This document shows, piece after piece, positions 50,876 to 61,121 of a stretch of DNA of 64,000 bases. The notes under the pieces were generated by a model. The model had not been told where the DNA came from. It saw only the letters and a list, made by a program, of their open reading frames with translations, and ran no database searches. Each line of letters begins with the position of its first letter. Position 1 is the stretch's first letter. The translations under genes were made by a program, and so were the position numbers. Source of the stretch: Bacillota bacterium (GTDB taxonomy: Bacteria > Bacillota > Negativicutes > DSM-13327); assembly GCA_017889585.1 (NCBI GenBank), contig JAGFZX010000016.1, positions 1 through 64,000 of the forward strand, given 5' to 3'.

Positions 50876-51877
50876 TTAAATTACTTTATTTAAACCTGCT
50901 AGTATTTCATCCACATCAAGTCCATGAATTCCAGCTGCCTTACTGACCGCTTCGCCAGTAGCAGATGGACAGCCAAGACACCCCATACCAAATGAACGAA
51001 ATACAGGTATCGTCTGAGGGTATACTCGTATAATATCACTAATGACACTATCAGCTGTGATTTTATCCCCAAGTACCAGCGTACCTTCTGTCAATCCCCC
51101 TGCAACTGGCACTATCTCCCGCCCTTCTTCCGAACTAGGCACTAGTGGTTGGGTAGTATTACTAACCCCCTTATAAAATTCTGCCAATACATCAGCCTTA
51201 AACTTCTTAAGACCAATTCGGTCAATAAATTGTCCAACCCGCTCAATATCAGCATTTTTCTGATAGTACCTAACAATAACATCAACAATGTGTAATGCTT
51301 CATCATAATCCAGTCCTTCAATTAAGAGATCTGCTAGGCGTGGATGAGAACCTGCACTACCACCTACGTAGACATCCCAGCCTAAATCCGTCCCCATCAC
51401 GCCAATATCCTTAATATACACTTCAGCGCAAGAATTTTGGCAACCTGCAACTCCTAGTTTCATACGGGAAGGCATTTCCTTCTTATGATATAATTTATCA
51501 AGTTCCATGCCAAGTTTAATACTATCCTGTTTACCTCTTTTACAGAATACATTACCAGGGCATATTTTCACACTACGTACACAATTAGCAAAACCCATCG
51601 CTGGCTTCATGTCTAATTCTTGCCAAATATTCTCGATATCCTCAGCCTTAAGGCCAGTAATCATCACCCGCTGAGCTGATGTAAGTTTCATTACGCCATG
51701 ATATTTTTCCGCAACATCAGCATATTTTCTCATCAAATCAGGTTTTATAAAACCACCGGGCAAATGTGGCGTAATAGCATATGTACGATTTTCGTCACGA
51801 ATCTTCTGTAAATTAGCACCTTTAGGTAACATTTTGGCACCTCCCTCAAATATTATCTTTATCATATCCGATAGCAT
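50876..51877 (-). CDS. Nitrite/sulfite reductase-like siroheme Fe-S protein with C-terminal DUF1858-like domain
   Basis: SAQRVMITGLKAEDI, CPGNVFCKRGKQDS, GVAGCQNSCAEVYIKDIGVMG; C-terminal ITADSVISDIIRVYPQTIPVFRSFGMGCLGCPSATGE. Confidence 0.88.
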   Translation of the reverse strand: MLSDMIKIIFEGGAKMLPKGANLQKIRDENRTYAITPHLPGGFIKPDLMRKYADVAEKYHGVMKLTSAQRVMITGLKAEDIENIWQELDMKPAMGFANCVRSVKICPGNVFCKRGKQDSIKLGMELDKLYHKKEMPSRMKLGVAGCQNSCAEVYIKDIGVMGTDLGWDVYVGGSAGSHPRLADLLIEGLDYDEALHIVDVIVRYYQKNADIERVGQFIDRIGLKKFKADVLAEFYKGVSNTTQPLVPSSEEGREIVPVAGGLTEGTLVLGDKITADSVISDIIRVYPQTIPVFRSFGMGCLGCPSATGEAVSKAAGIHGLDVDEILAGLNKVI

Positions 51878-52037
51878 TATTCTTATCTGTGATTTACATC
51901 AATTTTAAAATAAATATAGCAGCTTTTCCCTCGACATTTATCGACATTTTATCCTAAGAAAAGATATTCCGATCTTCTTCTTAGAATATTATTATAACCA
52001 AATAGTACTTTATAATTCCGTACCAAGGAGCCACAAG

Positions 52038-53240
52038 ATGCTTAAAAAACAACAATCTCGCTTTTCCACACGAGTTGTCTTTAATACACATAAAATTATT
52101 GCTATCTATCTTGTTCTCAGCATACTTTGGATTAAATTTTTTGACCACCTTATTCCTCAACTTCCAATCGGCATAATGATGATAAACAAAATATTCAGCT
52201 TTAAATGCTAGATTTATTTACTTATTACAACTACTATGTTATCAATGCTCTTAAAGCACTACACCATCGCCATAAAGATTTCAGAAACTAAATTAAAACA
52301 AAATAACATTCAGCTCACTAATACGAACAGGGAACTTCCAGCTACAGAAGAAAAATTACGAAAACAATTAGCTGAATCATTACAGCAACAAAATGTTATT
52401 AATGAGCAAAATCAATACTTACTGATTCTATTAACAGCGATACCTGACTTAATATTTCACTTTGATAAAAATGGTCTGTTTGTCGACTACAAGGCCACCA
52501 ACAATATGAAGCTGCTACCAAATTCCGTTAATCCCCTTATTGGCAAATCAGTATATGATCTTTTGCCACTACCATTAGCAGAAGATACGATAGAGTCTAT
52601 TGCTAAAGTACTAGCTACAAATGAACGAGAAGTTCTGGAATATCACCTGCCAATCAACAATCAGGATCAATATTGGGAAGCACGCCTAGTCAAGCTCAAC
52701 AATAACCAGGTAATGGCAATTGTTCGGGACACTACTCAACGCAGCCAATTGTTAGAAGAACTCCACTATCTAAGCCTCCATGATCATCTTACTGGCCTCT
52801 ATAACCGAGCATATTTTGAACAGCAAATGCAGCAGCTATACTATACTGAAAATGCACCAATAACTTTATTCATTTGTGATTTAGATGGTTTAAAAATCAT
52901 TAACGATACCTTCGGGCATCAATTCGGTGACCAACTTTTAAAAGTTGCTGCTACTACATTATCTGGGGTTTTTAATAAGCATGATATTATAGCCCGCATC
53001 GGCGGCGATGAATTCGCTATTTTATTGCCAAATACAGCATCTCATGAGGCCCAAGCTGCTTACCAGCGCATTCGAGCAGCCGAATCAGAGTATAATGCAC
53101 AAAAGAATCCTATAGTCCTAAATATCTCAATCGGTTTTGCCGTCAGCAGTCAATACTCTTCCAATATGAATGAATTATTCCTTGAGGCAGATAATAATAT
53201 GTATAAGGAAAAAAATAACCGTAAATCTCAGTATCAATAA
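52038..53240 (+). pseudogene. PAS-GGDEF diguanylate cyclase with in-frame TAG at 52209-52211
   Basis: ATG 52038 after AAGGAG; MLKKQQSRFSTRVVFNTHKIIAIYLVLSILWIKFF..NKIFSFKC*IYLLITTTMLSMLLKHYTIAIKISE in one frame; GGDEF region ARIGGDEFAILLPN intact. Confidence 0.75.
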
Positions 53241-53241
53241 G

Positions 53242-53281
53242 AAATTGACCTTGCAATAAATTGCAAGGTCAATTTCTTAGT
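53242..53281. terminator. Bidirectional terminator between the GGDEF gene and cheX
   Basis: AAGAAATTGACCTTGCAAT-AA-ATTGCAAGGTCAATTTCTT. Confidence 0.85.
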
Positions 53282-53296
53282 TTTATCTCTACTCGT

Positions 53297-53758
53297 TTAT
53301 AATATGCCAATATTCAACTCAAGCACTAGTGAACCGACTATCATCTCGACAACCAAAAATTTATTACAACTAACTTTAGACTTAAAATCCGAGCCGACCA
53401 CTAAAGCGGGTGGCGAAATATCCACTCTTAGCCCGTATTTTTCAAAATTTGTCGCTGCATTTCCTGTCACCATATTAGTTAATTCAGAAATAGCGCTTTG
53501 TGCCATCTCATCCATTTCAGCAACTGGCATCCCCATCATCATAATTGAAGCCATCTTCTTCGCTGTATCTTCCGTAATATTATAGGCAACATTACCCCGC
53601 ATCCCACCAGTCAATCCTACAAGCACAGTAACACCCTTGCTTGTCATAAATTGATCTCCTATTGAAAGGTTCCCCTTAGTGATACTTTGAAAACCCAATT
53701 GGGGCATGATATTCATGATTGCTTCAATAAATGGATTGACCATTTTTACATCCAACAT
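53297..53758 (-). CDS. cheX: Chemotaxis phosphatase CheX-like protein
   Basis: 153 aa; VKMVNPFIEAIMNIMPQLGF, AQSAISELTNMVTGNAATNFE. Confidence 0.9.
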   Translation of the reverse strand: MLDVKMVNPFIEAIMNIMPQLGFQSITKGNLSIGDQFMTSKGVTVLVGLTGGMRGNVAYNITEDTAKKMASIMMMGMPVAEMDEMAQSAISELTNMVTGNAATNFEKYGLRVDISPPALVVGSDFKSKVSCNKFLVVEMIVGSLVLELNIGIL

Positions 53759-54103
53759 TATTCCCTCCTAAAAACTCAATATCCATCTATAATTAACCTA
53801 AATTAGTCTAAGCCTTAACTATATTATTAATCTGAGATACACTCTGACCATCAATAATTTTTATCCATAGTATCGCCACAACTATAACTTTTATCAATAT
53901 AATTAGTTTTAAAATGTTCCTCTATGTTGTAACTTTTAAGGGCAGACCTGATTTATAATTCATTATTTTTTACATTTTCCATAAAAAATACCTATTATGT
54001 CATTGCAGGGGTTTACCTATTTTACTTTATGAATTACTATTATATATAATACTACTATAGTTGTCATTACTTTAAATCACAATTTATTACCAAGGAGGAA
54101 AAT

Positions 54104-55585
54104 ATGCTTGTTCATCAGATAATCAACCATGCCGACTCAGACCAAATTGCATTCTTAGGGCTATCGAATATTACATATGGTGACCTACAACAGAGAGTTA
54201 CAGAATACAGAAACTTTTTTTATCAACAAGGTGTACGCCCCGGGGAGAATGTTGGTTTATTTTCTAAAAATTCCATTGAGTTTATTTATAGTTATTTAGC
54301 CGTCGTCAGCTTAGGGGCAGTGGTCGTACCCCTTAACTTTCAGCTTGTCCCCCGAGAAATTGCTTATATCATACAAGATGCCAACATAAAAATCTTGGTT
54401 ACTATGTCTGAGCTACAATTAGCCGCTGAACTTACTAGCTATGATTATAATCAACAACTACTACAACTCATCATTCCAGATTTTATTAAAACCATTTCAA
54501 GTTTAGATCTAACATCAGCTCCTGTACCTACAACCTGTGATGAAAATACACTATGCACCATTATTTATACTTCAGGCACGACAGGACATCCTAAAGGTGC
54601 AATGCTCACTCACAAAAACTTGATCAGTAATGCCCAAGCATTCTCTCTGGTTCACCCTCACTTGATAACAGATCGAGCTCTTTGTATATTGCCCATGTAT
54701 CATTGTTTCGCTTGGACTGTAGCGGTGCTGACACCTTTACTTAATGGTTGTTCTATTAAAATATTAGAATCCTTCAACATTAGAGAGACCATTACTAGCA
54801 TTCGCGATAACAAATTAACCATTATTGCCGGTATTCCCACCATGTTTAGATTATTCACCCAGTGGGCTACAGCAGAAGATCTTGCCCATGTACGACTATT
54901 TATTTCAGGAGGTTCTTCCCTGCCCCAGGAAATTTCCGAGCAGTTTACACAAAAAACCGGCAAAAAGGTAGTCGAAGGCTATGGTCTATCAGAAGCCTCA
55001 CCTGTTGTCTCAGTAAATCCTGCAGATAAAGTCAAGTACTGTTCTATCGGCAAACCCCTGCCGGGTATTGATGTGCGAGTAATTGATAGCAACAATATTG
55101 ATCTGCCCCCCGGCCAAACTGGTGAGCTCCTGGTACGTGGCCCTAATGTCATGCAGGGTTATTATAAATTGCCAGAGGAATCAGCTAAAACCTTACAAAA
55201 TGACTGGCTGCATACAGGTGATGTAGCATATATTGATGAGGACGGCTATATCTTTATTATTGACCGCCTTAAAGATATGATTATTACTAGCGGTGAGAAC
55301 ATTTATCCCCGGGAGATTGAAGAACTTTTATACGCTTACCCCTCTATAGCCGAAGCTGCCGTCATCGGCGTGCCTGACAAACTACGCGGCGCCACTGTCC
55401 GTGCCTATATTGTCCCTGCCGAAGGACATAACTTAAATAAAAAATTATTACAAAGCTATCTGCAGAAAAAAATTGCACCCTATAAAATGCCTCGTGAGTT
55501 CATTATTGTAAACGAATTGCCAAAAAATTCTACAGGAAAGATTTTGAAGAGAGTATTACGACAACAGGCAATAGGTGACTGCTAG
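54104..55585 (+). CDS. Class I adenylate-forming enzyme, acyl-CoA synthetase/ligase
   Basis: IIYTSGTTGHPKGAMLTHKN, GYGLSEASPVVSVNP, DGYIFIIDRLKDMIITSGENIYPREIEELL, PKNSTGKILKRVLR. Confidence 0.93.
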   Translation: MLVHQIINHADSDQIAFLGLSNITYGDLQQRVTEYRNFFYQQGVRPGENVGLFSKNSIEFIYSYLAVVSLGAVVVPLNFQLVPREIAYIIQDANIKILVTMSELQLAAELTSYDYNQQLLQLIIPDFIKTISSLDLTSAPVPTTCDENTLCTIIYTSGTTGHPKGAMLTHKNLISNAQAFSLVHPHLITDRALCILPMYHCFAWTVAVLTPLLNGCSIKILESFNIRETITSIRDNKLTIIAGIPTMFRLFTQWATAEDLAHVRLFISGGSSLPQEISEQFTQKTGKKVVEGYGLSEASPVVSVNPADKVKYCSIGKPLPGIDVRVIDSNNIDLPPGQTGELLVRGPNVMQGYYKLPEESAKTLQNDWLHTGDVAYIDEDGYIFIIDRLKDMIITSGENIYPREIEELLYAYPSIAEAAVIGVPDKLRGATVRAYIVPAEGHNLNKKLLQSYLQKKIAPYKMPREFIIVNELPKNSTGKILKRVLRQQAIGDC

Positions 55586-55633
55586 TACAGTACTATCCCT
55601 TTAAAGAGCTTATATCATGGAGGATCATCCAAT

Positions 55634-56959
55634 ATGAGTAATTTGTCAACTGAGCTGCAAGCACTAACTCTACAACTCACCATTCTGCCTGAACAAATCA
55701 ACAAAATCGCCGATAAATTCCGCCAAACCATGCTAGATGGGTTAGCGGGAAAAGACAGCCCCCTCAAAATGCTACCATCCTATTTAAGCAAGCCTTCCAG
55801 AAATGAAACAGGTACTTTTTTAGCCCTGGACTTTGGCGGCACTAATGTGCGGGTACTCTTAACCGAATTATTAGGACAAGGAATCTTTAATGTAGAGGCC
55901 CGCATTGCTAGTCGCCTCAAAGATGCTGATGGTCATTATAATTATATTTCTGATCAATCAACAGCCGACCAGTTATTTGATTTTATTGCGATGCAGATTG
56001 CGACCATTGTCAAACCTGATGCCAATTATCCTTTAGGCCATACCTTTTCCTTTCCCATTCATCAGACAGGGCTTAATACAGGCACACTCATCCACTGGAC
56101 CAAGGAAATTGAAACAACAGGTATGGATGGCAACGACATTACTGAGATGCTCATTGCAGCCTTAGCGAGGCAAAAGCTTACTAACGTCTTGCCCCAGGCA
56201 ATTATTAACGATACTGTGGGTGCACTGCTCACAGCTGCCTATATTGATCAATCTACAACGATTGGTTCTATTTGCGGCACCGGTCATAATACAGCCTATA
56301 TTGAACCATTGTCACCTCTAACCAAGGCTCCAATGATAATCAATCTAGAATCAGGCAATTTTGATCAATTGCCCTTTACAAATTATGATTCACAACTCGA
56401 TGCTAATAGTGAAAGACCTGGTGCACAACCCTTAGAGAAAATGGTCTCAGGTCACTATATTGGGGAAATAGTACGTATTATTGCCTGTAATTTATTTGAT
56501 GCCAGCCTACTGTCTACTAGCCCTGGCAGAAACATATTAACTACACCATATCTTTTAAATGGTGCCCATCTTTCACTCCTGCAAGAAGATGATACCGAGG
56601 AACTCGTCCTCATCTCCAATTGGTTAGAGGGCAGTCTGCATATTACAAATTCATCTATTGAGGATCGTAAGGCTCTCAAAACTATTGCCGCTTTAATATG
56701 TGCCCGCTCTGCCCGCCTAGTCGCAGCAACCTACTTAGGTATTATTAAACACATTGATCCAAACTTAGAGCACAGCCATAACATTGCTATTGATGGCTCA
56801 CTCTACGAAAAAATGCCAGGCTATGCCCAGGATATTCAAATAACCTTAGACCAAGCACTCGATGGTACAGCAGCAATGGCGACAACAACCCTCACCAAAG
56901 ATGGTTCCGGTATCGGTGCTGCTATTGCCACAGCCATTGCTATAAATATGAAGAGCTAA
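55634..56959 (+). CDS. Eukaryote-type hexokinase
   Basis: 441 aa; LALDFGGTNVRVLL, LGHTFSFPIHQ, IINDTVGALLTAAY, NLESGNFDQLPFTNYDSQLDANSERPGAQPLEKMVSGHYIGEIVR. Confidence 0.9.
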   Translation: MSNLSTELQALTLQLTILPEQINKIADKFRQTMLDGLAGKDSPLKMLPSYLSKPSRNETGTFLALDFGGTNVRVLLTELLGQGIFNVEARIASRLKDADGHYNYISDQSTADQLFDFIAMQIATIVKPDANYPLGHTFSFPIHQTGLNTGTLIHWTKEIETTGMDGNDITEMLIAALARQKLTNVLPQAIINDTVGALLTAAYIDQSTTIGSICGTGHNTAYIEPLSPLTKAPMIINLESGNFDQLPFTNYDSQLDANSERPGAQPLEKMVSGHYIGEIVRIIACNLFDASLLSTSPGRNILTTPYLLNGAHLSLLQEDDTEELVLISNWLEGSLHITNSSIEDRKALKTIAALICARSARLVAATYLGIIKHIDPNLEHSHNIAIDGSLYEKMPGYAQDIQITLDQALDGTAAMATTTLTKDGSGIGAAIATAIAINMKS

Positions 56960-56965
56960 ATATAT

Positions 56966-57012
56966 GCATAAAAACAGTCATTAGATGCCAGTGGTATCTA
57001 ATGACTGTTTTT
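56966..57012 (+). terminator. Terminator after the hexokinase gene
   Basis: ACAGTCATTAGAT..ATCTAATGACTGTTTTTT. Confidence 0.8.
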
Positions 57013-57017
57013 TCTAC

Positions 57018-57587
57018 TTATTCATTAATCATCGAAATAAAATACTTGTGAATACGATCATCATTTGTCAATTCAGGATGGAAGGCAGTGACTAGCATCT
57101 TGTCTTGACGAGCAATGACAATTTTATCATCTACTATAGCCATAACTTCTATATTCTCACTAGCACGCTCAATATAGGGCGCGCGAATAAATACTGCACA
57201 TACTGGTTCAGACCCAAATTCAGGCACTAACATGGCAGCCTCAAAGCTTTCTCGCTGACGACCAAAACCATTTCGACGTACCGCCATATCCATCAAGCCC
57301 AAGCGTGGTTGATCACTGCCGATAATTTCCTTAGCCAGCATAATCATCCCAGCGCAAGTACCATAAATCGCCATACCTTGACTGGCTCTGGTCTGGATCT
57401 TTTCCATCAATCCCCACTGTACCATCAACTTACCAATCGTGGTGCTTTCCCCGCCAGGAATAATGAGGCCTGCTATATCATCTAGTTCAGCAGGCTTTCT
57501 GATTTCTAGGGCTGTGGCCCCACAACGTTCAAGCATCCAGCAATGCTCACGAAAGGCTCCCTGTAATGCCAAAACTCCTATTTTCAT
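57018..57587 (-). CDS. pdxT: Pyridoxal 5'-phosphate synthase glutaminase subunit
   Basis: MKIGVLALQGAFREH, IIPGGESTTIGKL, GTCAGMIMLA, VTAFHPELTND. Confidence 0.97.
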   Translation of the reverse strand: MKIGVLALQGAFREHCWMLERCGATALEIRKPAELDDIAGLIIPGGESTTIGKLMVQWGLMEKIQTRASQGMAIYGTCAGMIMLAKEIIGSDQPRLGLMDMAVRRNGFGRQRESFEAAMLVPEFGSEPVCAVFIRAPYIERASENIEVMAIVDDKIVIARQDKMLVTAFHPELTNDDRIHKYFISMINE

Positions 57588-57617
57588 GTCTGCCTCCACT
57601 GACTCTTTTCGATTTTT

Positions 57618-58499
57618 TTACCAGCCGCGGTCTTGCATACGTTCATGGTCGGACAAAGTGGAAATTTCAATACCGACCATCGCTTCACCAAGATCACGAG
57701 AAATTTCAGCTAATATTTTAGGATCATTATAATAAGTAGTGGCTGCCACAATCGCCTTGGCTCTTTTGACAGGATCACCTGACTTAAATATACCTGAACC
57801 GACAAAAACGCCATCACAGCCCAAATGCATCATCAGTGCTGCATCAGCTGGAGTAGCAATACCACCAGCAGCAAAGTTAACAACAGGCAAACGACCTAAT
57901 TTCCGAACCTCCATCACCAATTCCAAAGGTGCTGCAATGTTTTTTGCAAAAGCAGATACTTCTTCGATTGGTAAATGCTGCAATTGGCGGATTTCACTCA
58001 TCACCATTCGGATATGTTTTACAGCTTCAATTACATTGCCTGTACCAGGTTCACCCTTAGTACGAATCATAGCCGCACCTTCGCCAATACGGCGCAGTGC
58101 TTCACCAAGATTTTTAGCGCCACACACAAAAGGAACTTTAAACTCATGTTTATCAATATGAAATTTATCATCAGCTGGAGTCAATACTTCACTTTCATCA
58201 ATATAGTCGACTCCCAGAGATTCTAAAATCTGTGCTTCCACAAAATGGCCAATTCTACCTTTAGCCATTACTGGAATGGTCACTGCTTCCATAATATTTA
58301 GAACAATGCTAGGATCAGCCATCCGTGCAACACCACCTGCGGCACGTATATCTGCTGGTACACGTTCTAAAGCCATAACGGCACATGCTCCTGCTGCTTC
58401 AGCAATTTTTGCTTGTTCAGGATTAATTACATCCATAATTACGCCGCCTTTGAGCATTTCTGCTAAACCGGCTTTTACACGAAAAGTTCCTTGTTGCAT
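57618..58499 (-). CDS. pdxS: Pyridoxal 5'-phosphate synthase lyase subunit
   Basis: 293 aa; [53 protein letters not shown]. Confidence 0.98.
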   Translation of the reverse strand: MQQGTFRVKAGLAEMLKGGVIMDVINPEQAKIAEAAGACAVMALERVPADIRAAGGVARMADPSIVLNIMEAVTIPVMAKGRIGHFVEAQILESLGVDYIDESEVLTPADDKFHIDKHEFKVPFVCGAKNLGEALRRIGEGAAMIRTKGEPGTGNVIEAVKHIRMVMSEIRQLQHLPIEEVSAFAKNIAAPLELVMEVRKLGRLPVVNFAAGGIATPADAALMMHLGCDGVFVGSGIFKSGDPVKRAKAIVAATTYYNDPKILAEISRDLGEAMVGIEISTLSDHERMQDRGW

Positions 58500-58655
58500 A
58501 AATTACTACCTCCTGAAATTGTTTTTATTTTTTCTTAAAAAACTGTAATTGAGGACTTCCTTAAAATATAATTGTATTATAAAATAAAATAGACCTCTAT
58601 AAAATATACAGAATTAACATTTTTAATAGGTACAGTTTGAAGGGATTTATAATTT

Positions 58656-60059
58656 ATGAACTTAATTGTATTAGAGTCGAAGAAAACTACCCCCTTATAT
58701 ATACAACTCTATAACTATTTCAAGGCTGAAATCGAAGAAAATAGACTCACTCAAGGTGAAAAATTGCCCTCCATTCGAGGACTGTCAAAAAGCCTTTCAA
58801 TTAGCAAAATAACAGTAGAAAAAGCCTATCAACAACTTGCTAGTGAAGGATATATAGAGAATTGTGATCGTTCTCGATATACTGTAAATAAATTAGATGG
58901 CTCTATTTGTAAATCCATGCCACCTCTGATTGAAAGTTCATCTAAAAGTAGAACAATTATACAAAGGAGTAAAGTCCTCTATGATTTTTCAAGTGGAGAA
59001 ATGGATATCGATGGATTTGATTTTTCTCTATGGAAACGTTATATAAGTAAAGCTTTTCTGCAAAAAGAGCGTCTTGTAAGCTATGGGAATATTAAAGGTG
59101 AGGAAGAGCTCCGGGCAGAAATTGCAAAATACATTCAAAAATCAAGAGGTGTTTACACTCATAGGTCGCAAATTATAATTGGTGCAGGTGTACAAAACCT
59201 TTTGAGCATTCTTTGCAGTATATTAAAATTGGAAAATAACAGTATCGCTTTTGAGGAACCAGGCTTTAAAAATGGTAGACGTATTTTTGCTGATAATGCC
59301 TTTAGGATCAAACCAATAAAAATGAAGAAAGACGGTATTGATATGGAGGAACTTGTAGATAGCGGTGAAAACCTAGTCTATGTCAGCCCGTCTCACCAAT
59401 TTCCAACAGGCTATATTATGCCAATTGGAAGGAGAAATCAACTGTTAAATTGGGCAATAACAAATAATGGTACTATTATTGAGGATGATTATGATAGTGA
59501 ATTTCGTTATTACGGACGTCCCATACCAGCGTTAAAAGGTCTTGATACCAGGGGAAATGTAGTATATCTGGGTTCATTTTCAAAAGTGATACCACCTTCC
59601 ATACGCATCAGTTACATGGTTTTGCCTGAAAAATTTTTAGAAATTTATCAAAAAAAATCATCTCTCTATAATCAAGCCGCCTCTACCATTGAGCAACTCG
59701 CCCTTGCTCAGTTTATGTATGATGGCCATTTAGAGAGACAAATTCGCAAACTTCGCAAATTATATTATGAGAAAAGTCGGTTGTTTTTTGATGCTATAAA
59801 AAATATCTTAGGTGAAAATGTGGAAGTCAATGAGAACGAATCCGGACTTCATACCATTCTTACTGTAAAGTCTAAATTAAAAGCAAGAGAATTAGGCGAA
59901 AGAGCACTTAAATACGGTTGTCGCGTGGCTCCTGTTGAGGACTATTATTGGGAAGTCTCACCAGAAAAATTACCACAAATCATATTATACTTTTCCAAAA
60001 TACCTGCGAATGAAATAAAAACTGCACTTAAGAGATTAAAAGATGCATGGTTCATGTAG
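58656..60059 (+). CDS. pdxR: MocR/GntR-family PdxR-type regulator
   Basis: N-terminal wHTH PLYIQLYNYFKAEIEENRLTQGEKLPSIRGLSKSLSISKITVEKAYQQLASEGYIE; aminotransferase-like C-domain EDDYDSEFRY, GSFSKVIPPSIRISYMV; divergent to pdxS. Confidence 0.92.
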   Translation: MNLIVLESKKTTPLYIQLYNYFKAEIEENRLTQGEKLPSIRGLSKSLSISKITVEKAYQQLASEGYIENCDRSRYTVNKLDGSICKSMPPLIESSSKSRTIIQRSKVLYDFSSGEMDIDGFDFSLWKRYISKAFLQKERLVSYGNIKGEEELRAEIAKYIQKSRGVYTHRSQIIIGAGVQNLLSILCSILKLENNSIAFEEPGFKNGRRIFADNAFRIKPIKMKKDGIDMEELVDSGENLVYVSPSHQFPTGYIMPIGRRNQLLNWAITNNGTIIEDDYDSEFRYYGRPIPALKGLDTRGNVVYLGSFSKVIPPSIRISYMVLPEKFLEIYQKKSSLYNQAASTIEQLALAQFMYDGHLERQIRKLRKLYYEKSRLFFDAIKNILGENVEVNENESGLHTILTVKSKLKARELGERALKYGCRVAPVEDYYWEVSPEKLPQIILYFSKIPANEIKTALKRLKDAWFM

Positions 60060-60092
60060 AGCTTTATCAATCTTTAATGGATTCTATATACA

Positions 60093-60779
60093 CTAACTCT
60101 TGCTGATTTTACTCTTTACGGATTGCACTATTTCCCGTGCAAATGGTCCCATAGTTCCATCGGCATATGCTTTAAGTATTCCAGCTGCCACTTGTCTGAT
60201 GGTACTTTTAACAATGGTCTGATCGGTAATTTTTTGTTGTTTTAATGCTTCTTCGATACGAACAGCGGCTTCAAGAGCCTTCTCTGCCGCAATGGTATTT
60301 ATTGTATGAACAACGTCAGCCTTGCCGACTAATACTTCCCCTACTACCTGAAAAATTTCAACCATCTGTGGTACGATGTCAGCGGGAAACTGATTGACAA
60401 TAATCACGGGTCTTTGACCTAGTGCCATTTCATCAGCATGCCCAATAAACTTGATACATATGCACTTCACATGGGGAGCAGCGATTTGCTCTAACATATG
60501 TTGGGCTACATTGGTCGCTATATTTATGACAGTAACTGGCTTTTTTATTTGATTAAATATCTTAATACAACTAACTACTTCATGGTCAGGTACCGCTAGG
60601 ATAACAGTCCCCATCTTCACTATATCTTCTAAATTATTGACAGTAGAAACATATAGTTCTTCTGCCAATGTATTCATATTGGAAGCATTCCTGTCAAACA
60701 AACATAGCTCTACATGTCCTGCTAGCAATTTTGCTAGTACTCTGCCCATGCGTCCTATTCCCACTAATCCAATATCCAT
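60093..60779 (-). CDS. Pyrroline-5-carboxylate reductase/ComER-like NAD(P)-binding protein
   Basis: MDIGLVGIGRMGRVLAKLLAG Rossmann motif; ProC-like layout. Confidence 0.7.
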   Translation of the reverse strand: MDIGLVGIGRMGRVLAKLLAGHVELCLFDRNASNMNTLAEELYVSTVNNLEDIVKMGTVILAVPDHEVVSCIKIFNQIKKPVTVINIATNVAQHMLEQIAAPHVKCICIKFIGHADEMALGQRPVIIVNQFPADIVPQMVEIFQVVGEVLVGKADVVHTINTIAAEKALEAAVRIEEALKQQKITDQTIVKSTIRQVAAGILKAYADGTMGPFAREIVQSVKSKISKS

Positions 60780-60856
60780 ATACTCACCTCGATTATAGTA
60801 TATTAGAAAAACACCCCTTATGTGTTTAAGTATGCATTAAAATAAACCTTTTGAAA

Positions 60857-60920
60857 GATGGAGACACGAAGAGCATGAAAAACAGGTCATGAATAAACAT
60901 AATATCCTTCGTGTTTCAAT
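60857..60920. repeat. Intergenic inverted repeat, possible diverged CAAAG family copy D
   Basis: GAGACACGAAG...CTTCGTGTTTC. Confidence 0.45.
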
Positions 60921-60967
60921 TTTTTTTACTTCGAAGAGCCTATACTTTACTATAGTAATAAATCCTA

Positions 60968-61000
60968 TTCAACCACAAAAGCACAAAGCTCACTAAGAAT
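60968..61000. repeat. Half-element of the CAAAG family
   Basis: TTCAACCACAAAAGCACAAAGCTCACTAAGAATA shows the 9-nt period but no right arm. Confidence 0.45.
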
Positions 61001-61121
61001 ATACAATTTCTTCTTGCAAAAAAATAATCATATATTATTTTACTCAATACATCCATAATTTCGCAGACAGCGGCAACCATAATAAGCACTGCTACCAATA
61101 ATCGTTCCCTCATATATTTTC

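Noticed and set aside
52209-52211. Amber codon as pyrrolysine
   Set aside because: The site matches an expected Trp in a membrane segment of a signalling protein, and no pyl gene is visible; point mutation is simpler.
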